Source: Pegoplata infirma (Eukaryota > Arthropoda > Insecta > Diptera > Anthomyiidae). From it: 64,000 nucleotides of DNA. A program made the position numbers and the translations under genes. The DNA lies in NCBI GenBank assembly GCA_963921195.1, contig OY992538.1:239809462-239873461 (forward strand). Direction: 5' to 3'. Below, piece by piece: positions 22,801 to 31,600 of the stretch. How positions within the stretch are numbered: position 1 is the first letter of the stretch; every line of letters begins with the position of its first letter. Under the pieces are notes generated by a model that saw only the letters and a list, made by a program, of their open reading frames with translations, was not told the DNA's origin and did not search any database.

Positions 22801-24183
22801 TGTCCCCAAGGATTTCTGTGCTTCGATACCAGCTTTGATTTAAAAATTTGTGTTCTACCCAGCTACCTGTCCTATGATTCTCCATGGCCCACACGAAAGG
22901 TTCCACTTCGGTGTACTCCAAGGCAGATTGTGTATCACAGGGAAAATCGGGTCTATTGTTTGGTTACTCAAACGGAAGAGGTCAGCAATAAATACTTTCG
23001 CTTCAATGGCGAGGACAAGGAACTAACGGAAGAGAATAAAGGCGAACGCTTTATATATCCGAATGCATCGAAATTTAGTATAGTTCTTATGAGTCCCGAG
23101 ACTTGGGAGATTGTACCAGATGCTTCTATTGAGTTTGAAAACTGGGAACATGTGACTGCATTTAAGATTGTAAAACTTGCTTACGAGGGAACGCGTTCCG
23201 GCCTAAAAGAATATCTGTGTATTGGTACAAATTTTAATTACAGCGAGGATATAACGTCTCGCGGAAACATACACATATATGACATTATCGAAGTCGTGCC
23301 GGAGCCGGGTAAACCTTTAACTAAATTCAAATTGAAAGAAGTATTTAAGAAAGAGCAAAAAGGCCCTGTTTCCGCCATCGCCGATGTGCTTGGCTTTTTA
23401 GTCACTGCTCTCGGACAAAAAATCTACTTGTGGCAGTTGAAAGATGACGATTTGATTGGAGTGGCTTTCATTGATACCAACATCTATGTTCATGAAATAA
23501 TTTCCATCAAATCTATTATACTTATTGCTGACGTCTACAAGTCCGTAAGTTTGTTGCGCTTTCAAGAGGAATTTCGAACATTGTCGCTTGCATCGAGAGA
23601 TTTTAACCCTCTAGAAGTTTACGGAATTGAATTTATGGTGGACAATTCGAATCTTGGATTTTTGGTAACAGATGCGGACAAAAATCTTATTGTTTACATG
23701 TATCAACCTGAGGTGCGTGAGTCTATAGGTGGCCAAAAGCTGCTGCGCAAAGGTGATTACCATATTGGACAGACAGTTAACACCATGTTTAGAGTGCAGT
23801 GCCATCAAAGAGGTCTCAATCCTCGTCATCCATTTATGTATGAGAATAAGCATTTGGTAGTATATGGAACACTGGATGGTGCCATTGGCTACTGCTTGCC
23901 TCTGCCCGAGAAGGTATACCGTCGATTTCTTATGTTGCAAAACGTCTTGTTATCATACCAGGAGCACCTATGTGGTCTTAATCCAAAAGAATTTCGTACA
24001 ATTAAAATGTCTAAGAAGCTATCGCTCAATCCAAGTCGCTGCATAATTGATGGTGAATTAATTTGGTCATTTGCAAACATGACTGTAGCCGAACGAAACG
24101 AAGTATCGAAGAAAATTGGTACCAAAACTGAAGATATCTTAAGTGATCTTTTAGAAATTGAAAGACTAACATCTGTGTTTTAA
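19879..24183 (+). CDS. Cpsf160: Cleavage and polyadenylation specificity factor subunit 1 (CPSF160)
   Basis: A single open frame of 1434 residues starting MFSICKQSHPATAVEF, which matches the conserved N-terminus of insect CPSF160. The length agrees with the family (about 1420-1455). CPSF160 is the scaffold of the nuclear complex that recognises AAUAAA with WDR33 and CPSF30 and directs cleavage and polyadenylation of pre-mRNA. It is built of three seven-bladed beta-propellers. Low-complexity acidic loops (around residue 430, EDEELEVYG; around 720, KIEDEEDLLYGES; around 900, MEVDDEESDSELES) separate the propellers. The C-terminus (DILSDLLEIERLTSVF) is intact. There is no intron in the coding part, which is unusual for so long a gene but has no sign of retroposition: there is no oligo-A and no frame damage. 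It converges with Ltv1. Confidence 0.97.
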   Translation: MFSICKQSHPATAVEFAITCRFFNNAEENVVVAGANILKVYRIYPNIDAAQRQPKINPNDLRTPSKMRLECLASYTLYGNVMSLQSVTLTGSMRDALLISFKDAKLSVVQHDPDTFALKTLSLHFFEEDDIRDGWTGRYYIPMVRVDPDARCAVMLVYGKRLVVLPFRKENGIDEIELADVKPIKKAPTAIVARTPILASYLIALRDLDEKIDNVLDLQFLHGYYEPTLLILYEPVRTFPGRVAVRADTCVLVAISLNIQQRVHPIIWTVTGLPFDCLQVFPIHKPIGGCLVTTVNAIIYLNQSVPPYGVSLNSSADHSTNFPLKPQDGVRISLDAANITFIDVDKLVVSLRTGDLYVVTLCVDSMRTVRNFHFHKAAASVLTSCMCVCQSEYLFLGSRLGNSLLLHFTEEDQSTVITLDEVEMPNAATNVSDESRKARRIEDEELEVYGSGTKTSVQLRKYIFEVCDSLLNVGPINFMCAGERVEFEEGGTTLRPQASQLHDLKIDVVASSGHSKNGALCVFVNCINPQVITSFELEGCLDVWTVYDDVSKKTSRQDHHDFMILSQRTATLVLQTGEEINEIESTGFSCNQPTIFVGNLGQNRFIVQVTTRSVRLLQGKRLIQNVPIDEGAPVVQVSTADPYVCLRVLHGKVITLALRETKGTPRLAINKNTISSIPAVVSLAAYKDLSGLFSTRSDDVLNLTGSGANSLYSGLGYMKAEPDMKIEDEEDLLYGESGNAFKMNSMADLAKQSRHKNSDWWRRLMVQVKPTYWLIVARESGTLEIYSMPDMKLMYLVNDVGNGDTVLTDSMEFVPATLNQQDNKQGILLNCMPQHVNSPLVLEISMVGLGNQGSRPLLMIRTRLEVLIYQAYRYGKGHMKVRFRKIQSINIWDEESKSMEVDDEESDSELESYNLQDRYISKLRYFSNISGLNGVVVCGPNPCFTFLTGKGELRVHKIFGNGSMRSFSSFNNVNCPQGFLCFDTSFDLKICVLPSYLSYDSPWPTRKVPLRCTPRQIVYHRENRVYCLVTQTEEVSNKYFRFNGEDKELTEENKGERFIYPNASKFSIVLMSPETWEIVPDASIEFENWEHVTAFKIVKLAYEGTRSGLKEYLCIGTNFNYSEDITSRGNIHIYDIIEVVPEPGKPLTKFKLKEVFKKEQKGPVSAIADVLGFLVTALGQKIYLWQLKDDDLIGVAFIDTNIYVHEIISIKSIILIADVYKSVSLLRFQEEFRTLSLASRDFNPLEVYGIEFMVDNSNLGFLVTDADKNLIVYMYQPEVRESIGGQKLLRKGDYHIGQTVNTMFRVQCHQRGLNPRHPFMYENKHLVVYGTLDGAIGYCLPLPEKVYRRFLMLQNVLLSYQEHLCGLNPKEFRTIKMSKKLSLNPSRCIIDGELIWSFANMTVAERNEVSKKIGTKTEDILSDLLEIERLTSVF

Positions 24184-24276
24184 AATAAAAATTAACCAAT
24201 TGGCTGGAGCCAACAACAGAAAAATTATTTTAAATTTAAACGCATTTTTTTTAAATATGTCTTGTTTTAAAGGTCA

Positions 24277-24282
24277 AATAAA
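24277..24282 (+). terminator. Poly(A) signal of Cpsf160
   Basis: AATAAA 94 bases past the stop codon, followed by a T-rich stretch. It is a plausible 3'-end signal. Confidence 0.5.
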
Positions 24283-24639
24283 CCAATTTTTATTTTTTAA
24301 TAAAAATTAATCCAAATTTGTTTTGTAACTTTTGAGAAAATTTACATACATCGTTATTTTTCTTTATTTTGATGAACTAGATTTAAATAGACCTTACAAA
24401 ATTTTAAACTCAAACGTCATGAATAAGACAGTGCTACAAAAGTGAACAAAAAAATATGCAGCGGTTAGTTGGAGTCCATAGAGAACCGGAAATACCAGTA
24501 CCGCTTTAACCGTTAGGGAACAGTGGGCACGTGCCTAGGTCCCCCGACCTAAGGGGCACGAAATGCCAGTAAATTCGCTTATACGAATATGGATCTATTT
24601 TTTTTTAATTTGCTTTAAAAGAAAATTTCAGAATCAAAC

Positions 24640-25215
24640 AGATTTTTTGTATTCATCTGAAACTTTTTATAGGAGAAATTTGTCCTGTAGAAAAAGTCTC
24701 AAATTCATAGAATTTTTCCTATAGAAAAAGTTTCAGATTCTGAGATTCTAAAAGTCTAAAGTTCATTGAAGTTTTTCCAAAATAAAAAGTCTCAGATTCT
24801 GAGACACCTTTCGTATGCAATCTCAGATTTTGAGACATTTTTCGTATAGAAAAAGTTTCAGATTCTGAGAAATTTTTCGTATAGAAAAAGTCTGAGACAT
24901 TTTTCGTATAGAAACAAGTCTCATTTCTGAGACATTTTTCATATAAAAAGTCTCAAATTCCGTGAGATTTTTCGTATACAAAAAGTATCAGATTCTGAGA
25001 TGGTTTTTGGAAAAAGTCTTAGATTCTGAGACATGTTTCCTATAGCCAAAGTCTGAAATTCTGAGACATGCTTCATATAGAAAAATTCTCAGATGCTGAG
25101 ACATTTTTTGTATAGAAAATGTCGTAGATTTTTAGATATTTTTCGTATAGATAAAAACTCAAATTCTGAGACATTTTTCGTATTGATGAAGTCTCAGATC
25201 TGAGACGTGTTTAAA
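24640..25215. repeat. Degenerate tandem repeat, TCTCAGATTCTGAGACATTTTT unit
   Basis: At least ten diverged copies of a 45-55 bp unit combining AGTCTCAGATTCTGAGAC and TTTTTCGTATAGAAAAAG. Each unit contains two small palindromes. Single relatives occur at 40350-40520 and 40709-40890, so the unit is dispersed as well as tandem. Confidence 0.7.
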
Positions 25216-25580
25216 AAATCTCAAATACTGAGATACTTTTAGTATAAATATATTCTTGGATATGGGAATGATTTTCGTAAAGAAATTGTGGCAGAAATTT
25301 ATCAAATAAATTCTAGTCCCCGTCTTATCTCTTTTGAGCTATTTGAGTTTCGCAGATTTCAAAGAACTTGAATTTTTAACAACTTTTTTGGTTTTTCACA
25401 AAAATACAGTGTTTCGTCACTCAAAAAAAATATTTCTACACTCAGAAAAATTAAAAAAAAAAATGTTGAAGTTATAACTTTTTTTGTGAATAAAGTCTAA
25501 ATAAATACACAATCGTGGCTATCTAATCAAAAATTTGTATTTATTCTTTTAAATACAAATGTATATTTTACATTATTCTT
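25216..25580. other. Spacer between convergent genes
   Basis: AT-rich. A TACACTCAGAAAAATT motif at 25437 resembles one end of the CACTC element family, but no matching right end was found. Confidence 0.4.
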
Positions 25581-25581
25581 A

Positions 25582-25587
25582 TTTATT
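25582..25587 (-). terminator. Poly(A) signal of Ltv1
   Basis: AATAAA on the minus strand (TTTATT on plus), about 78 bases past the Ltv1 stop. Confidence 0.5.
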
Positions 25588-25664
25588 TCATTAGTTTAAA
25601 TTACAAGCAAGTTGAAGATACATATATCTTCAAATTCTAAATGTTAAAGCGATATCAACAAAGA

Positions 25665-27237
25665 TTAGAGAATTTTGTTGCCCTGTTGATTCTGTTGTTG
25701 GTTTATCTTGACATGTGTTTGTCGTTTCTTTTCTTCTTTAAATGCTTCAGCATTAGCCTTTTTCTCTATGCGTCGTTCATTGCGATAATCCTTAAGTAGT
25801 CGTTTGCGTTCCTTTTTCTCTTCTGGCGTCTCATCTTTTGGCCGTATTGACAATACACTCAGAGTAGATAGAACCGATTTCGCGCAAAGCGATTTTGGAC
25901 CTGTATTTCCCATTGGGTCTGCACCATTGTCGAGTTTAGCCAAGGCCTTAGCAGTAAGTTGGTTACTATCGCCGTGCAATACGTTCAGGGGCATACCCGT
26001 TTTCGGATCAATTTCGATTTTATGCACTCCTTGTGCAACTGAAGATGAACATGATGTGTTGCGGCTTCGTCTCCTTGGCTCGTCAATTAATTTAGGATGA
26101 TTGTAAATGTTGGAGCATGTTGAGAGAATCGACTCACAATCCCACTTTTTCTCTTTTGGATCATCAACTTCATATTCGACTAATTCTTCGTTTGGATCTT
26201 GATCACCCTCAACTACGGTTTTATATTTTTCCAAACGTTTTTCGTCCCATTCCTTATTGTATTCAATAATCTGGTCTGATTTTTTAAATTCCTTAAAGCA
26301 ATTTAAAACGTACGGATGCTTCTGACCCCAGGAGCCTTCGATTTCTTCTGTAGCAAGATCGCCCAATTCTGGGTCGTCGTACGTCGCATAAAACCGTTCG
26401 AAGCGATCGTCCAAAAGAGTTAATTGTTCATTGCGCCTGATGACACTGGAAGACATCGAGTATTCCGTAAACTGCGATTTGGTTTCTTCGTTAGTAAAGC
26501 GACGATCACGCATTAGCGGACCCAGGCGATCCATAAGCTCGTCATCATTTTCATCAAATTCATCATCGCTCACCAAATCATCAGAGTCGAAATCTTCTTC
26601 ATCATCCCCAGACTCATCCATATCATCGTCGCCATCGCTTCCTTCAATCATTGCCTGCAGCACAAAATCATCTTCTAGTTGATTATCGTCGTTATCGAAA
26701 TCAAAATCGTCGTCTAAAGCAGCTACTACATCTGGATCCCAATCAGGACGAGGCCCTGGCTGAGGGGCAGCCTTATTTAACATGCCTTCGTCCTCCTCGA
26801 ATTCTGTGGCAAAAACTGAGCTCGGTAAGTTAATTTTCGGTGCTGTGGTCACCCGACCTTCTTCTATACGCTTCTTGGCCTGATTTGGATTTTCCACATA
26901 TTCCCAGACAACCTCTTGTTCAGGTTTTTTTAAATGTTGCAAATAATTGTAATCATCGTCAAAATGAATTCCGTACTTTAGTTGTTCCTCTTTTCTTTTA
27001 GAGGGGTCTACAGCATCTGCGTTTTGTTTTTGTGGTTGGCGTGCTGCCGCCTCGACCAATACACGTTGAGGAGCTTCTGAATCAGTAACTAAGGGATCAT
27101 GCTGACTACGATGGACTAAGTGAAATGTCACCGCATTTTTGCGATCAATGAATGATTTTTTGCCCTTCCCCTATTTGTGAGAATACAAGTGTGTTATTAA
27201 CTATATAATTCCTGTATTGCATTGTAAATCTTACCAT
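25665..27237 (-). CDS. Ltv1: LTV1-like 40S ribosomal subunit assembly factor
   Basis: Two coding exons: the initiator ATG alone at 27235-27237, then a 64-bp intron (GTAAG..AG), then 27170-25665. Together they encode 502 residues. The protein opens M-GKGKKSFIDRKNAVTFHL followed by VHRSQHDPLVTDSEAPQRVL, the signature N-terminus of LTV1. The central third is very acidic (runs of D and E, 26540-26720). The C-terminal part is basic (KDETPEEKKERKRLLKDYRN). LTV1 binds pre-40S particles in nucleus and cytoplasm, and its release allows beak assembly by uS3. The acidic and lysine-rich layout and the length fit the family. The frame before the first in-frame Met of exon 2 is open only through this splice, which supports the one-codon first exon. 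Confidence 0.92.
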
Positions 27238-28020
27238 GTTAGCGATCAATTAAATTATATGCAATATGTGATTATTTTGTTTAATTGCGTTGAAATTTCT
27301 TAATGTTAGTATATCAGAACAATAACAAAACACATGTGGTCATCGAAAAGGTATAGATATTTATTTGTAAACGTCAGATAGGTGTTGGTAAACTATTTGA
27401 CAGATAAAAGTATAAACAGAATTAGAAACAGAAGTAGCCCGGCACGACTTTTTCCATACGATTTGACAGATAAAATTGGTGGCCAGCGCAGGTGTGATGT
27501 AAAATTTGTGTGCCTACACAACGAAAAGCATTTTTGTTGCTCTTGGCTGGTAAAACACGACCGTCAAATACCCGAAAGCTCTCCGAGTAATGTTTTTTTA
27601 TTTATTCAGCTTTTTAGTTATCCTGCCCTTTAATTCAAGTATCTCGAAAACAAAGTAAACCTTTTAATTTTGAAGATACACAAATTTAAGGGCCTGCTAG
27701 GTTCTTTAGAATTTTAAAAAACTGCGTAACTAAAAAACGGTAACTCGGAGAGGTCTTTAGCGGTCGTATTATACAAGCAAAGAGATACAAAAATTATTTT
27801 GGATTTTTTGTCGTGTCAGCAGTATTTAGCGAGATATGCGCATTTTCGGGAATGCAAATTTTTTTAGATTCAAAATTAGGGCCCATTGGGGTCAACACAT
27901 GTTGTTGTTTAATGATTAAAAATTTAATGATTATTATTTATTTATTATTCTTCAATTAAATAACTGAGCCCAAAGGGCCATATATAGTTATAAAAATACT
28001 ACTTTATGTAAATATAAAAA

Positions 28021-28140
28021 CAGGGGTAACTCATGAATATTAGTGTCAGTAATAACGAAGTCGTTATCAACAGATGGCAATAATTTTTTGGAAAGTATTT
28101 GGGAACGATTTGTGAATAACGAAAAATAAACATTAAAAAA
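28021..28140. repeat. Dispersed ~120-bp repeat, partner of 18140-18258
   Basis: GGGGTAACTCATGAATATTA.. through GGAAAGTATTTGGGAACGA, the same order as the 18140 copy. Confidence 0.65.
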
Positions 28141-28207
28141 TTTTAAAATGCCTTTCGTTGTGGCTCATCGTTATCAACTTTTTGAACTTTAAAAAAATGT
28201 TATATAG

Positions 28208-28330
28208 CATTCACACTTGCGACCTTAAACAAGTTGTTCAACAAAACACCAGTAACAGAATAAAAACGTAATGTATACAGAACAAATACTTTTTTAAACA
28301 TCTTACTCTGGAACACTTCAAGAGTTGTAT
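28208..28330. repeat. Dispersed repeat, partner of 14396-14520
   Basis: TTCACACTTGCGACCTTAAA.. through ..CACCAGTAACAGAATAAAAA, nearly the same as at 14396. Confidence 0.6.
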
Positions 28331-28668
28331 TAACCTTTTGACGACCATATATTTTCAGCCCAAGCGAACAAAGACTTTAAGATCCGTTGTGTAGCTGCCT
28401 GTTTAATTGTGATTACGTGGTAATAAAAGCTCGGTATATTTATTAGAGATGGTAATTAACAACAGCTCGCTATTTTGCAGCGAATTTTTTGTTTATTGAT
28501 AAGCGTTGCCACCCAGGTTGTCAAAGCTGACAACGTCAGTTGTGGAAGCCCAGATAGTTTCTGACAGAAACTGCAACTCTGGTCACCTTAAAATATAAAT
28601 AATAAAATTTTTTCCAAATAATTAGTGAAATGCGGGAGTTGTAGATGTATTGTAAATATATTTTAAAA

Positions 28669-31600
28669 ATGGAAGAAAACGATTTAAAAAATAAACTGGT
28701 TAACGAAGCAGAGGGTAGTGAGTTGCCTAAAGATAATGAACAGACAACCGAGATTGGGAGTGGTTCGAATTCAGGTAAATTTGGTGTATCATCGAGTTTC
28801 CAAACAACAATAAAAAAATGACAATGTAAACTTGTATAATTAGATTTGATGCAAAAAATATGCAAATTGGAAGAAGAAAATCGAAAAATGCAATATGGTT
28901 TCAACAGTCAAAGGGCCAAACTGAAAGAACTGTTTGTCCAAAAAGAACGCGAACTCGATGAGATGAAAACGAAAATGGTTGTATGCGAAGTAAAGGCTCA
29001 GGAAGAAATATCGTCATTGCAACAGTTGGTGCAAGGTAAACCTTATAGCAATTGCTTAAATAACATGCTAAATACTAATGATTTTTTCCCCATGAAGATA
29101 CAATTGAAGAGTCAGCCATTTGCAAATCAGAGTTGGAACATTTAAAAGAAGAAAGTAATCGCCTGTGCCAAGAAAATCGACAATTACATGATAGCTTAAT
29201 GCAGCACCAACAAAAACTAAATCCTACCCCTTCGCAGGAATTGAGTAGCTTAGGTCCCCAAGTTTTTAATCAGACCTTTAAGACGATAGCAAGAAAATTG
29301 GGTGGCGACTCTACGGGGTCTGTGTTGGGAACAAGTTTTTCTCAAGACAGTACCTTAGAGGATTCTAAAAATAGAAGCGATGGCAAATATGTAAGTTATA
29401 GAGGTAGCGTGCTGTTTGCAAATTGTGTTTAAATTTCTTTGTTTTATTGTTTTAACAGTCTCACGAGGACTCTGAAGTGCTGGGATCTATTGTTACGCAG
29501 TTACAAGAAGAAATGAAGGCACTGAAGGAAAAACTAAGAGAGGCTGACGATAAGCTGCGGACTTCTCATATGGAATTGACGAATTCCGAAACAATTTTAA
29601 CTTGCCACAACTGCACTGGATTGGATGAAAAGTTAAAGGAGTGTGAAGTCAGCGCTGCAGCAAAAGAAGTAAAATTAGAAAATCTAAAAAAACAACTTGA
29701 AGAAACTATCAAAGATTTAGAAAAGGAAGCTGCTCTTAGAGCAGATTTAGAAAATCAATGGCAAGAAAAAAGGGAGGCGCATAAAAATGAAGTGCATGTA
29801 CTGCGCGAGCAGGTAAGACATTATAATTGAATCAATAGAACAAAACGTTATGTCTGCCCTAATTTTCAAGGTGACTTCTAATGAACAACAATTGCTCGAA
29901 CTACAACAGAAATTCTTAGAAACCAAAGATGAAGTAATTCGCCAACTGCAACGTATCAGTGATGATAGAGAAAAAGTCAATAAACATTTAGAAACTTTAC
30001 AAGCGGACAATGATTATCTATCTGGCCGTTACTTAGCAACGGCTGAAGAAATTGAAAATCAGTATATTAATCTGCCTAATACTGTAGAAGAACTACATGA
30101 AGTTGTATTGAGACAGCAAAATGAACTTATTCAAGCACGCTTGGGTTGTGATTTTGAAAAGAAACGATGTGTGACATCTTTGGATGAGATTAAAATTTTG
30201 CGTGACCAATTAGATGCCAGTAACAATGAAAGAACCCAATATAAAAAGAAGTTTCAGACAGAAATTAAGTCGCTTCAGTAAGTACATTAATAATCGATAT
30301 TAGAATTATTTAAGGGATTTTGTTGGTTTTTCACATTTTAGGGATCGCATTACTCAGCATTTAATGACCCTGCAAAATTATGAATCTACGAAAGCGGCTT
30401 TAGAACGTAAGGAAAGCGAATTAAATAGACAGATATCAGCATTTAGAGTTGAAATCATTGAATTGCAAGATCAAAATGTAAGTCCGAGATAAAAATCACA
30501 AGTATTCGTCCTTAAAAAATATTATTTCTTTTATTATTTAGGAGAAGCTTAGCAAAAATTATGCAGATTCTAAAGCCAAAATCAAAAATCTACAAGATGA
30601 CTTAGCTACTAGTGAACAAGTACAAAAGGATTTTGTCCAATTATCACAAACATTGCAGGTTTGTAAAATGATGTTAAAATAGATTGACTCTGTTAAACAA
30701 AAAAATTTTACTCCTTACATAGACCGGTTGGTCCAATGCAACCACTTCTGTGGGTATACAACATTTTATTCAGATATAAAAAAAGTAATAATTTTCTGAA
30801 ATATTTGGCAAAACTAATAACTCTAATTCTAAAGTTAATAAATATTTTTTTTGGACTTTTGAGTGAGCTTATGTGATCGAAATCACTTACGCACTCATCT
30901 CTAAAAACCAAAATTCAAAAGAAATAAAGTACCAAAAATAATGAAAATGTCACGCTTACTGGAATTGTTCAATAAATGACTACCAGACTTTTTACACAAA
31001 AATTAAAATATAAAAGAGGTATGCGTTATATCAGCTTTTTTTTGGGAAATTCCGATATCAGTTTAGCGGTTCAAAAGTTATGAACGAAAATGTTTAAAAA
31101 TATTGACCTACAAAAAAAGGCGCAGTAACTTATTATACAGGGTATTTATTATTTTTTCGAAAAAAAATATGTTTTCTTTTTTTATTTTGTGTATATCCAG
31201 TGCTTTCAGTACATTTGTTTTTATACTATTCGATAATTCTGTAAAGGGTAGTATTTTTTGTGAAACAAATGTCAGTACATTTTTTTTGTAATGTTGGCAA
31301 TTTCTGACTGGAATGTTGTAAACTACTAATATGAAAGGGCTTGCGAGCGCAATATTTACAGCTCGGCCTGGATTGTTTAAACTCATCTACGTAATGTTAC
31401 CTACACCGTAAAAAATTCATGCCTTATATGAACCCAATGTTTCGTACATTGTACGAAAAGTTTCGTACCTTTTTCTTACGAAATTATTTCGTAAAAATTA
31501 TAAGTTTTTACAAAAAAGTTTACTACATTCTACGAAATATTTTTTTGTTTTTACGAAATAATTTTCTATATTATACAAAATAATTTCGTAAATTACAAAA

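Larger units (their letters stand above)
27238..28644. other. Divergent intergenic region Ltv1 / rabaptin-like
   Basis: About 1.4 kb between divergent starts. It holds two dispersed repeat copies (28021-28140 and 28208-28330), related to 18140 and 14396. No TATA box was clear for either gene. The short open frames here have no recognisable content. Confidence 0.5.

Noticed and set aside
20007..24125. Antisense and shifted open frames over Cpsf160
   Set aside because: They are shadows of a long, well-conserved coding frame.
28846..29145. Separate small coiled-coil genes at 28846-30281
   Set aside because: GT/AG borders and matching phases join them into one rabaptin-like gene.
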